Assembly: GCF_021191705.1 (NCBI RefSeq)
Contig: NZ_JAIWPU010000033.1
Span: 1 to 64,000 of the forward strand
DNA from: Proluteimonas flavola
Lineage (GTDB): Bacteria; Pseudomonadota; Gammaproteobacteria; Xanthomonadales; Xanthomonadaceae
DNA length: 64,000 nucleotides
Direction of reading: 5' to 3'
Within the stretch, counting starts at the first letter, position 1. Every line of letters starts with the position of its first letter. Position numbers and translations under genes: made by a program. The notes under the pieces are model-generated. The model worked only from the letters and a program-made list of their open reading frames with translations, had not been told where the DNA came from and made no database searches. Of this stretch, positions 16,413 to 24,416 are shown piece after piece.

Positions 16413-17444
16413 GTCCGCCTGCGGCGGCCATGCCGGAGGGGCCGTGGCTTCCGCATACTCGGTGAGTACGCCGGCCGGCCGCAGCGCATCGATGTAGCGA
16501 TGCGGCAGGTGTTCGGCGAACGCGGGACGCTGCGGATCCCGGCGCCGTTGCGCCCCTGCCAGCGACAGCAGCGAGCGGCCCAGTCCCTTGAGGGTCGGCA
16601 TCTGCGCGACCGGGTCGCGCGCGGCCTGCCAGGCGCCACCGGGATTGCACGGGCGGTACTCGTGGCCGAAATGAGCGAACGCGCCCCATGCGGCTGGCGG
16701 CAATGCCGGTATCGGATCCAGCGGCAGGACGTGGCGCCAGGTTCGCTGTGCGATCGTTTCGGCCTGCGGTGGCAGCGGCGCACCGACGCACAGCGGCTGT
16801 CCGTAGGTGTACACCGCGCGCAGGCAGGCGCCGATGTCGTCGACCGCATCGGCGAGCGTCAGCGCGAACACTGCCGCCAGTGCGCCGCCGAGACTGTGGC
16901 CGGTGACATACAGCGCCTGCAATGGATGGGCGACGGCGCGCTCCGGCTCCAGCAGCGAACGCCCCTGCCGCGCCATCCGCAACTGCTCGAGCACCGCCCA
17001 GCGCGTGGCGCGCAGATTGCGGTGGAAGCCGGCATGCACGCGGACCAGCCCCGCCGGCCCCGGCGCGAGCCGCAGCGCTTCGCTGCCGACGTCCGCATCG
17101 GCGATCCAGTTGCCCAGGGTTGCCGGCTCGGTGCCGCGATAGCACAGGATCGCCAGCCGGCCGCAGCGGCTCTGCAGCAGATATGCGGTGGTGTGGATGT
17201 ACATCGCATCCACGGTTTGCGCGACGCGTACGCAGGTACCGCCCGCCAGGCCCAGCCGGGCCATGATCGACGCCATCGTGCCGGTATCGGCATAGGCATG
17301 CCCGGCCAGGGTCGCCAGCGCGTGCGCCACGGTCGCGTCATGGCCGTCGTGACCGGCGGCATGCGCCGCCAGCAGGCGCTCGACGAGATCGTGGTAGATG
17401 GGAAACGGCGGCGTGCAGTCGCCGGTCCCGATGCGCTCGAACAT
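16407..17444 (-). CDS. Lipase class 3 family protein
   Basis: The 345-aa product has the class 3 lipase signature. An oxyanion-side segment, LAILCYRGTEP, is followed by VHAGFHRNL, the nucleophile elbow VTGHSLGGALA, then YTYGQPLCVG and VLPLDPIPALPP. Such enzymes hydrolyse triacylglycerols or related esters. No clear signal peptide is present. The start MFERIGTG at 17444 shares a TGATG overlap with the stop of the upstream HdeD-like gene, so the two are translationally coupled. The longer frame reaching 17963 is a shadow. The phospholipase D-like gene converges from the other side, so both neighbours are lipid-linked. Confidence 0.85.
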   Translation of the reverse strand: MFERIGTGDCTPPFPIYHDLVERLLAAHAAGHDGHDATVAHALATLAGHAYADTGTMASIMARLGLAGGTCVRVAQTVDAMYIHTTAYLLQSRCGRLAILCYRGTEPATLGNWIADADVGSEALRLAPGPAGLVRVHAGFHRNLRATRWAVLEQLRMARQGRSLLEPERAVAHPLQALYVTGHSLGGALAAVFALTLADAVDDIGACLRAVYTYGQPLCVGAPLPPQAETIAQRTWRHVLPLDPIPALPPAAWGAFAHFGHEYRPCNPGGAWQAARDPVAQMPTLKGLGRSLLSLAGAQRRRDPQRPAFAEHLPHRYIDALRPAGVLTEYAEATAPPAWPPQADA

Positions 17445-18004
17445 CAGACGGGCGTGCGCGCGTGCAAGCGGCGCAGGCGCAGGGCGATGACGATCTGCAG
17501 GATGCCGTAGAACAGCGCGCCGACGCCGATCCACAGCATCATCGTCAGCATGCCCGCAGCCGGTGCCACCGCGAACAGCACGCCGAGGATCACCGCCAGC
17601 ACGCCGCTGAGCGCGATCGCCCATTCGCCCTCGATGGCCTTGCGGACCCGGATCGCGAAAATGATGCGATAGATGCCCCCGACCAGCAGCCAGGCGGCCA
17701 GCAGCAGAACCAGGACGGTCGCCACCGAGGCCGGCCGCAGGATCGCCAGCAACCCGAAGGCGATCGACGCCAATGCATACAGCAGCACCCAGCCGCGTCC
17801 GAGGGCGACGCCCGCGAACGCCGCCACCAGGCTCACCACGCCTTCGGCCAGCGCCAGCACGCCCAGCAGGACGACCAGCACCGCCACCGTCTCCAGCGGC
17901 CGGAAGACGGCAACGCCGGCGAAGGCGACTGCCAGCAGGCCGTAGACCAGGAACAACCACCACGAGCGGGTGACTTCACCGAATATGCCGATGGACGATC
18001 TCAT
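17444..18004 (-). CDS. HdeD-like (DUF308) membrane protein
   Basis: The 186-aa protein is made of six hydrophobic helices in pairs, such as WWLFLVYGLLAVAFAGVAVF, with the GWVLLYALASIAFGLLAIL and EWAIALSGVLAVILGVLFAV segments. The pattern is that of the HdeD/DUF308 family linked to acid resistance in enterics. Its role here is unknown. It overlaps the lipase gene downstream (TGATG), so the pair is an operon. Confidence 0.85.
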   Translation of the reverse strand: MRSSIGIFGEVTRSWWLFLVYGLLAVAFAGVAVFRPLETVAVLVVLLGVLALAEGVVSLVAAFAGVALGRGWVLLYALASIAFGLLAILRPASVATVLVLLLAAWLLVGGIYRIIFAIRVRKAIEGEWAIALSGVLAVILGVLFAVAPAAGMLTMMLWIGVGALFYGILQIVIALRLRRLHARTPV

Positions 18005-18449
18005 GCACTATTCCTTTGCCGGGAACGGGTGACCCGACGGCGGTGCCGGCATCGGCGCAATGCCGGCAGATCGCACGCGCAGCCATCGGGGGTATCCGGG
18101 ATCGGCGGTATTTTAGCGCCCCGTCATTCCTTGGGGGTAAGAAGGCAACGTCCATCAGGCTGCTTCGGAGTTTCAGCCGGTCCGGAAATCTGCGCAACAG
18201 GCCACGTGCGTGGCGACCCCTGGGCCCGCACCGAGGAAGCGCGCATCCGCGGTTCGCGCAGTAGCGTGCCGTCGATTCTGGCGGACGGAGCAAGCCGTAA
18301 CCCGGTAAAGACGGGCGACCGGAGAATTTCCGCTATCCCCGCAACTTTCCCGTAAAAACAATCATTTGCAGTCGAATTTCCACTTTACATGGCGATGGCA
18401 TCGCGGTTCCATGGGGATGACAGCCGTCTGTCAGCCGCCGCTCGCCGCC
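18005..18449. other. Upstream region of the ECF sigma gene
   Basis: No gene is supported in these 445 bases, which separate divergent transcription units. Promoters for both should lie here. I see no convincing ECF-type -35/-10 pair. Alternative in-frame starts of the sigma factor occur at 18366 and 18417. Confidence 0.5.
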
Positions 18450-19034
18450 ATGTCGTCCGATCGCCACGAATGGTTCCTCAACCAGGTGTTCTGCCATCGG
18501 CAGATGCTGCAGCAGTACCTGCGCAAGTACCTGAACTCCGACGAGGACATCGATGACGTCATCCAGGATACGTATCTGCGCATCTACGGCATCCAGGACC
18601 ATACCGCGGTTGAATCGCCCAAGGCGCTGCTGATCACCATCGCCCACAACCTGGCGGTGGAGCTGGGGCGCCGCCGGGTCAGCCGCGCCACCGATGCAGT
18701 GGCGGATTTCGATGCATTGGGCGTCTCTTCGAACAATCCCCAACTTGAAGAGCAACTGGATGCGCGCCGCCGGTTCGAAACGTTCTGCTCGGCAGTCGAC
18801 AGCCTGCCGCCGATCTGCCGGCGCGTGTTCGTGCTGAGGAAGGTCTACAAATTGTCGCAGGCGGAGATCAGTGCGGTGCTGGGCATTTCGCAGAGCACCA
18901 TCGAGAAGCATGTCGCCAAGGGCATGGTGCGGTGCCGGGACCACCTGCGCGACCACGACCTGTCCGGCGGGGCCGCATCGATGGATCAGGGCCGCAACGT
19001 GCATCGGCTCAAGGACGAAGGAGACGCCCGATGA
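18450..19034 (+). CDS. ECF sigma factor, FecI-like
   Basis: The 194-aa protein has sigma region 2 (LQQYLRKYLNSDEDIDDVIQ, then DTYLRIY) and region 4 (LPPICRRVFVLRKVYKLSQ, then AEISAVLGISQSTIEKHVAKG). These are typical of iron-starvation-type ECF sigma factors paired with FecR. The start MSSDRHEWFLNQ at 18450 fits the family length. Upstream Mets at 18417 and 18366 are possible. The stop overlaps the FecR start (ATGA). With the STN-domain receptor downstream it forms a cell-surface signalling system. The sigma factor should transcribe the receptor genes when ligand binds outside. Confidence 0.9.
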   Translation: MSSDRHEWFLNQVFCHRQMLQQYLRKYLNSDEDIDDVIQDTYLRIYGIQDHTAVESPKALLITIAHNLAVELGRRRVSRATDAVADFDALGVSSNNPQLEEQLDARRRFETFCSAVDSLPPICRRVFVLRKVYKLSQAEISAVLGISQSTIEKHVAKGMVRCRDHLRDHDLSGGAASMDQGRNVHRLKDEGDAR

Positions 19035-20104
19035 GCGACGTGCTGAAGTTCCGCAGCCTGGCCGAACTGGAAGAGGAAGCCGCGATCTGGGTGTGGCGGC
19101 TGGACGACGAGGACGTGGCTCCTCAGATGCGGGCCGAGTTCGAGCAATGGCTGCGGCGCGATCCGCGCCATCGCCGCGCGTTCGAGGAGCTGGGCGGCGT
19201 CTGGCAGGCCCTGGATGAACTGGCCGAGGCCAAGCGCGACGAGAAGGTCGCCACCTTCGTGGCCGAGGAGCGACGCCTGTACGCCGAGGCTGCGCCAAAG
19301 TCGGCGCGTAGCCGGCTGCACAGGCTGGTGCCATGGGCCTTGGCCGCCTCGCTGGCGCTGACGGTCGGCGGCCTGTCCTGGTACCAGCGCGGCAACGAGT
19401 CGCAAACCCTGGCCACCGCGGTGGGGCAGCAGCGCAGCGCCACGCTGGCCGACGGCTCGGTGCTGCAGCTCAACACCAACACCATCCTGGAAACACGCTT
19501 CACCCGCGGGCAGCGCGTGGTTCACCTGGAAAAGGGCGAGGCGGCGTTCACCGTGGCACGCAATCCGGAGCGCCCGTTCCTCGTCTACGCCGGCAACATG
19601 GTCGTGCGCGCGGTCGGCACCGAGTTCAACGTGCGGATCCGCGAAACCCAGGACGTGGAGGTCATCGTCACCGAAGGAAAGGTCGAGGTGACGCCACGGG
19701 CAGACGTGCCGGCACAGGCGGCTGCCGCCACCCCCGAGCCCGTCGTGGCCGCGCACAGCGCGCTGACCGCGGGGCAGCGCTTCGAAGCCGCCGCCGCATC
19801 GCCGGTAGCGCAGATCACCCCGGCCGCCGTGTCCAACACCCTGGCCTGGCGCGAAGGCGCGATCGTCTTCGACGGCGAGCCCCTGGTGCAGGCGATCGCG
19901 GAATTGAACCGCTATACCGATACGCGGCTGGTGGTGGCCGACGCCAGCATCCACGACCTGCGCGTGGGCGGGCGCTTCCGCACCGGCGACGTCGACGGCT
20001 TCCTGGAAGCCCTGACCAAGGCGTTTCCGGTGACCACGCGCCGCACGTCGGATCATCTGGTCTACATCCACGCGCGTGCGCCCACGCCCTCGACACACCA
20101 ATGA
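19031..20104 (+). CDS. FecR-type anti-sigma factor
   Basis: The 357-aa protein has the FecR layout. A cytoplasmic N-terminal sigma-binding domain (about 1-95, with EEEAAIWVWRLDDED and FEQWLRRDPRHRRAF) is followed by one membrane helix (about 99-117). A periplasmic FecR domain follows (ATLADGSVLQLNTNT, then VRAVGTEFNVRI). The C-terminal part (FDGEPLVQAIAELNRYTD onward) is STN-like. The periplasmic part should bind the STN domain of a TonB receptor and pass the signal to the sigma factor encoded by the overlapping upstream gene. The receptor gene is 1.7 kb downstream, separated by the toxin-antitoxin segment. Confidence 0.9.
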   Translation: MSDVLKFRSLAELEEEAAIWVWRLDDEDVAPQMRAEFEQWLRRDPRHRRAFEELGGVWQALDELAEAKRDEKVATFVAEERRLYAEAAPKSARSRLHRLVPWALAASLALTVGGLSWYQRGNESQTLATAVGQQRSATLADGSVLQLNTNTILETRFTRGQRVVHLEKGEAAFTVARNPERPFLVYAGNMVVRAVGTEFNVRIRETQDVEVIVTEGKVEVTPRADVPAQAAAATPEPVVAAHSALTAGQRFEAAAASPVAQITPAAVSNTLAWREGAIVFDGEPLVQAIAELNRYTDTRLVVADASIHDLRVGGRFRTGDVDGFLEALTKAFPVTTRRTSDHLVYIHARAPTPSTHQ

Positions 20105-20140
20105 TGGGCTCTCTCTCACGCTCCTGCCGTTGATCTGGCG

Positions 20141-20390
20141 ATGAAGCGATGGAGGCGCGGGCTGGCGAAGAATGCCGATGCCGCTCAGCGCGCGGTGAAG
20201 GCCACCCGTGGCGGCGTCAGGGTTCTGGCCCATCAGCCCCACATCGGCCGTCCGATCGACGATCTAGCCGATGCGTACCGGGAATGGCTGATCGACTACG
20301 GCGACAGCGGCTATGTGGCCCGCTACCGTCTCGATGGAGAAACCGTCACGATCCTGGCCGTCCGCTACCAGAAGGAAGTGGGGACTGACC
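20141..20390 (+). pseudogene. RelE/ParE-type toxin remnant
   Basis: The frame reads AAQRAVKATRGGVRVLAHQP, then REWLIDYGDSGYVARYRLDG and VTILAVRYQKEVG. This is the body of a ParE/RelE-superfamily toxin. The normal N-terminal strand is missing, and the natural end after QKEVG is replaced by about 30 unrelated residues running to 20482. The protein is probably inactive, and no antitoxin of its own lies next to it. Confidence 0.65.
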
Positions 20391-20437
20391 GGGCTGCATC
20401 CGGGCGCGTGCGCCTGCCCGGCGCGATCCGCCGGAAG

Positions 20438-20848
20438 TCATCGGCCGAATCGACACGGATCCAGCAGCGCCACGCCGAATGACTTGAAGTCCTTGATGTT
20501 GCGGGTCACGACCGTGAGGCCATGGACGAGAGCCGTAGCGGCGATCAGTCCGTCTTCCAGGTGATGGTCGGCGCGCCCATGCATCAGCAGTGCCCAGCGT
20601 CTGAACACGGCCGCATCCGCGGGCAGGATCGGGAAGGACTGCGTCAATTCATCGAGCCACGACTGGAGCTCCTTGGCCTTGGCTGGGTCGAGCTTGCGGG
20701 TGATCTCGATGCCCGCCTGTATTTCGCCGGCGGTGACGGCGGACAGGAAGAGCCCGGAATCCGGCGCCTGATCCAGCCACGCCAACACGCCGCCGTGCGG
20801 CTTGTTCTTGCGCAACTCCGAAACGACGTTGGTGTCCAGCAGGAACAT
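20438..20848 (-). CDS. VapC-type PIN-domain toxin
   Basis: The 136-aa protein is a PIN-domain ribonuclease of the VapC/FitB kind. Conserved acidic residues are in FLLDTNVVSE (Asp near the N-terminus), AGEIQAGIE, and HHLEDGLIAATA, with VTRNIKDF before the end. VapC toxins cut tRNA or rRNA. The antitoxin gene lies 12 bases upstream on the same strand. The pair sits between fecR and the STN/TonB genes on the opposite strand. Confidence 0.9.
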   Translation of the reverse strand: MFLLDTNVVSELRKNKPHGGVLAWLDQAPDSGLFLSAVTAGEIQAGIEITRKLDPAKAKELQSWLDELTQSFPILPADAAVFRRWALLMHGRADHHLEDGLIAATALVHGLTVVTRNIKDFKSFGVALLDPCRFGR

Positions 20849-20860
20849 GTATCCGTGGCG

Positions 20861-21118
20861 TCAAGCCAGGGACGAGGGGGCGCGGCGATGCAGGCGACCG
20901 CGCTCGGGCAACGGCAGTTCGCCGCGCGCTTCCGGCGCCAGCAACAGTGCCTTCGGGCTTCGCGCTGGTTGCTGCTGGAGCCGTTGCCATTGCGCAATCG
21001 GAACCACCACGGCTGTGGGCTTGCCATGGAGGCTGACGATTTGCGGACCCTCTTCCGCGCTGGCCCGCAGCAGTTCGCTGAAACGGGCCTTGGCTTCTTG
21101 CACCTGCCAGGTCTTCAT
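20861..21118 (-). CDS. Phd/YefM-type antitoxin
   Basis: The 85-aa protein starts MKTWQVQEAKARFSELLR and continues with IVSLHGKPTAVVVPIAQWQR, the standard Phd/YefM antitoxin fold. The C-terminal tail should wrap the PIN toxin encoded downstream. The start was set at 21118, because the longer frame upstream has no motif. The complex probably represses its own promoter, which lies in 21119-21180. Confidence 0.85.
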   Translation of the reverse strand: MKTWQVQEAKARFSELLRASAEEGPQIVSLHGKPTAVVVPIAQWQRLQQQPARSPKALLLAPEARGELPLPERGRLHRRAPSSLA

Positions 21119-21312
21119 GCGGGTATTCCAGTCATTATGGTCTGAATTCTGGTCAGAGCGACTGTCGATGTCAATGAGCGCAGGTCTGTAGTCACGTGTC
21201 CCAGGCGCCGCATGGCTTGAGGAGCGCGTGTCCTGCGGATAGCGGAAACCAGCCCCAGCCCCGTCTATCAGGGACAGACGCGAACGCGTCGTCACCTCGA
21301 TAAGCGGATCGA

Positions 21313-21771
21313 ATGGCAAACACCATCGGATTTTCGCGCGGGTTGCTGCTGCTGGCACTTGTGCTTCCCCTGCTTGGCATGACCGCGTGCGTCGCGGCCG
21401 ACGCCAAGGGGAAGCCTTTCGACATCCCGGCCCAGCCGGCGGCCGCAGCGCTGAACGAGTTTGCCAGGCAGGCCGACGTCACCCTGATCTTCTCCTATGA
21501 CCTGGTGGCCGGGGAACGAACCCGTCCCCTGAAAGGCAGCTTCGCAGTGGACGACGGGCTCACCCGGCTGCTGGACGGCACCCCGCTGGGGTATCGGCAG
21601 GCCGTGGACGGGACGTATCTCATCTGCCCGCTGGCGTCCTGCGGGGTTGCGCCGCCGGCCGTATCGGAAAGCCCTGATCCCGCAGGCCGGGAGGGCAATG
21701 TGCGCCTGGATAGCGGAAATTCATCGCAGGCCCGTCTTCAAGACAAGCCGGTGGCAATGCCGGGTACCTGA
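21313..21771 (+). CDS. Secreted STN-domain-only protein
   Basis: This 152-aa protein has an N-terminal hydrophobic segment (GLLLLALVLPLLGMTAC) ending in a possible lipobox (LLGMTAC), so it may be a lipoprotein. One STN domain follows (about 35-105: FDIPAQPAAAALNEFARQAD, then VTLIFSYDLVAGERTRPLKG, then DGLTRLLDGTPLGY). No plug or barrel follows. The STN domain closely resembles that of the receptor encoded 27 bases downstream (DVPAQPASAALNAFAEQADI). A free STN domain could titrate or tune FecR. That idea is inference only. It is probably cotranscribed with the receptor and isopeptidase. Confidence 0.75.
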   Translation: MANTIGFSRGLLLLALVLPLLGMTACVAADAKGKPFDIPAQPAAAALNEFARQADVTLIFSYDLVAGERTRPLKGSFAVDDGLTRLLDGTPLGYRQAVDGTYLICPLASCGVAPPAVSESPDPAGREGNVRLDSGNSSQARLQDKPVAMPGT

Positions 21772-21798
21772 ATCCATCTCCGGGGAGAGAATGCAACC

Positions 21799-24408
21799 AT
21801 GCGAGGCCGTCCAGCTATGAACAATTTCCGTCGCCACATCCTTTGCAATGCGCTTGTCCTCGCCATTGGCATCGGTGGCGCGGTATCGAATGTCCAGGCG
21901 CAGGTCGCCGCCGACAGGAAGAGCTTCGACGTGCCGGCACAGCCTGCCAGTGCGGCGCTCAATGCCTTTGCCGAGCAGGCAGACATCACATTGGTGTTCT
22001 CGCAGGATCTGGTGGCAGGCATCACCACACGTCCGCTGGAGGGAAGCTACACCACCGCCGATGGTTTGCAGGCCATGTTGGAAGGCACGGGGCTGACCAT
22101 CCAGAGAATCAACGACAGCACGATCTCGATTGGGGATGGAACGCCCGCACCCGGAACTGACCAAGTCACTGCGCAACGAAGGGCAGGAAGCACCACGCTG
22201 GATACCATCACCGTTACCGGTACACGTATTCGCGGGGGGGAGACGCCATCGCCGGTGATCACGATCGGCACCGAGAAGATTCGTGAGGAAGGTTTCACCG
22301 ACCTCGGTGAGGTTATCAGGAGCATTCCGCAGAACTTTTCGGGTGGGCAGAATCCGGAAGTGGGCAGCGGAAACTTGTCGGGAGCAGGAAATGCTAACTG
22401 GAACCTCACAGGTGGTTCCGGTCTGAACCTCCGTGGTCTCGGGCCGGACGCTACGCTCACCCTTCTCAACGGTAAGCGCATGTCGTATGGCGGCACCCAG
22501 CAAGCGGTCGATATTAGCGCGATCCCGGTCGAGGCGGTCGAGCGAATCGAGATCGTGGCCGATGGCGCATCGGCCATCTATGGCTCAGATGCCGTGGGCG
22601 GTGTTGGCAATGTGATTCTCAAGCGTGATTTCGAGGGTGTGACGATCGGTACTCGTTATGGCAGCGCCACTGATGGGGGCCTGACTACACGTGAATACAA
22701 CGTTACAGCCGGTGCCAATTGGTCCAGCGGCGGGCTGATCGCTACCGCCAAGGACACCTCCATCGATCCGATTTACGCGAGCCAGCGTAACTACGCCGAC
22801 TATCTGATTGCCCCCACAACGATCTATCCCGGAAGCGATTTACGTAGCGCCCTGGTCAGCGTTCACCAGTCGCTTGGCGATTATGTCGAAATTCGTCTGG
22901 ACGCACTCAGAACCAAGCGTGACCAGCTCTACTACTACAACTATCGTGGGACGAACAGCTTTTCACCTGAAACTACAACCACTTTGGTTTCGCCGACCAT
23001 TGAATTCTCGCTGCCACGGGATTGGACGCTCTCACTCGGAGGAAGCTGGGGTGAGGACGAACACAATGAGCGTTCAACGACGGAAAATGCTACTACGGGC
23101 AATATCACCGTTGGTGACCAGTGCTACTGCAATGAAGGGCGTGCCTACGAGTTGGGGGCGGAAGGCCCGTTGTTTAGCCTCGCCGGCGGTGACGCCAGGC
23201 TTGCAGTAGGTGCCGGCTACAGGACAAACGAGTACGTGCGGCGCAATTACATCACGGACACTACGACAATCTCAGGTGACCAAAGCGCCAAGTTTGCCTA
23301 TGCCGAGATCAACTTGCCCGTTATAGGTCCCAGCCAGAACGTTCCCGGCGTACACCGGCTCACGTTGACCGCCGCCGCACGTGGTGAAGACTATGACACA
23401 TTCGGTAGTGTCATCACGCCCAAGCTAGGGCTGCTCTACAGCCCCAGAAACGATTTCACGCTGAAGGCATCGTGGGGAAGGTCTTTCAAAGCGCCGACGT
23501 TGTCGCAACAGAATCTCGCCCAGTATGGCTATCTCGATCCTCCTGGCTACTGGGGCGGTACCGGATATTCGGCAGACGCCACAGTGCTGAACCTCGATGG
23601 TGGAAACCCCGATCTTGATCCAGAACGTGCCAGAACCTGGTCCACTTCGCTGGCGTTTCACCCAGCGGCGTGGCCCGGTCTGGAAGCGGAGTTGACCTAT
23701 TTCGATATCGAGTACACCGATCGAGTGGTGCAGCCAATCACCAGCTATTCCCAAGCAATGAGCAATCCAAATTACGCTCAATTTATTGATTACTCGCCCA
23801 CAGCGGAAGAGCAGGCGCGAATCATCTCCTCGGTATATCAGTTCTACAATTTTTCTGGCGCTTCCTATGACCCAGACAATGTGGTCGCGATCGTTTATAC
23901 CAATTTCACGAATGTGGCACGTCAACGAGTCAAGGGCATCGATCTGTCGGGAGCGTATCGTTTTGATCTCGCTGGTGGACAGTTGACGATACGTGGTTCT
24001 GCGAGTTGGCTGGACAGCACAAGGCAAATCAGTTCGGCATTGAGTGCCTACGATCTTGCGGGCACCTTGTTCAACCCGGCCAAGGTCAACAGCCGCATTG
24101 GTGCCGTTTGGAGCCAGGGAGGCTTCTCCGTATCGACCTTCGCCAACTACACCGGTAGCGTGAAAGATACGGTGAACAACGAAGAGGGGGCTTCATTTAC
24201 GACTATCAACGCGACACTCCATTACGCCACCAGCCAGCCCGAGGGAGTGTGGTCGGGGCTGGTGTTTTCGCTATCGGCGCAGAATCTTTTCGATCGTGCT
24301 CCCCCCTTGTACACCCCGGTTATGGCTATGTATGCGGCCCCGTACGACGGGACAAATTATTCGGCCATTGGCCGCTTCCTGAGTCTCTCCGTCTCCAAGC
24401 ATTTCTGA
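21799..24408 (+). CDS. TonB-dependent receptor with STN domain, paralogue of 2413-5061
   Basis: The 869-aa receptor has a signal peptide (ending NVQAQ), an STN domain (about 42-110), and a plug starting ITVTGTRIRGGETPSPVITI. Its barrel ends in SKHF. It aligns with the receptor at 2413 along the whole length, for example FSGGQNPEVGSG, GLNLRGLGPDATLTLLNG and RIEIVADGASAIYGSDAVGG. The cysteine pair QCYCNE (C442, C444) is conserved. The ligand is therefore probably also a lasso peptide. The codon use looks less GC-rich than at 2413. The start at 21799 has ggggagag upstream. MNNFRRH at 21817 is an alternative. Confidence 0.9.
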   Translation: MRGRPAMNNFRRHILCNALVLAIGIGGAVSNVQAQVAADRKSFDVPAQPASAALNAFAEQADITLVFSQDLVAGITTRPLEGSYTTADGLQAMLEGTGLTIQRINDSTISIGDGTPAPGTDQVTAQRRAGSTTLDTITVTGTRIRGGETPSPVITIGTEKIREEGFTDLGEVIRSIPQNFSGGQNPEVGSGNLSGAGNANWNLTGGSGLNLRGLGPDATLTLLNGKRMSYGGTQQAVDISAIPVEAVERIEIVADGASAIYGSDAVGGVGNVILKRDFEGVTIGTRYGSATDGGLTTREYNVTAGANWSSGGLIATAKDTSIDPIYASQRNYADYLIAPTTIYPGSDLRSALVSVHQSLGDYVEIRLDALRTKRDQLYYYNYRGTNSFSPETTTTLVSPTIEFSLPRDWTLSLGGSWGEDEHNERSTTENATTGNITVGDQCYCNEGRAYELGAEGPLFSLAGGDARLAVGAGYRTNEYVRRNYITDTTTISGDQSAKFAYAEINLPVIGPSQNVPGVHRLTLTAAARGEDYDTFGSVITPKLGLLYSPRNDFTLKASWGRSFKAPTLSQQNLAQYGYLDPPGYWGGTGYSADATVLNLDGGNPDLDPERARTWSTSLAFHPAAWPGLEAELTYFDIEYTDRVVQPITSYSQAMSNPNYAQFIDYSPTAEEQARIISSVYQFYNFSGASYDPDNVVAIVYTNFTNVARQRVKGIDLSGAYRFDLAGGQLTIRGSASWLDSTRQISSALSAYDLAGTLFNPAKVNSRIGAVWSQGGFSVSTFANYTGSVKDTVNNEEGASFTTINATLHYATSQPEGVWSGLVFSLSAQNLFDRAPPLYTPVMAMYAAPYDGTNYSAIGRFLSLSVSKHF

Positions 24409-24416
24409 AGTATCCG

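Noticed and set aside
13688..16849. A 1053-codon minus-strand frame over the phospholipase D-like gene
   Set aside because: It is a shadow of the plus-strand gene, which contains two intact HKD motifs. The minus-strand product has no motif.
21244..21267. GGAAACC followed by CGTCTA upstream of the STN protein gene as an ECF promoter
   Set aside because: The words fit ECF promoters, but the spacer of 11 bases is too short for the usual 16 or so, so it was not annotated.
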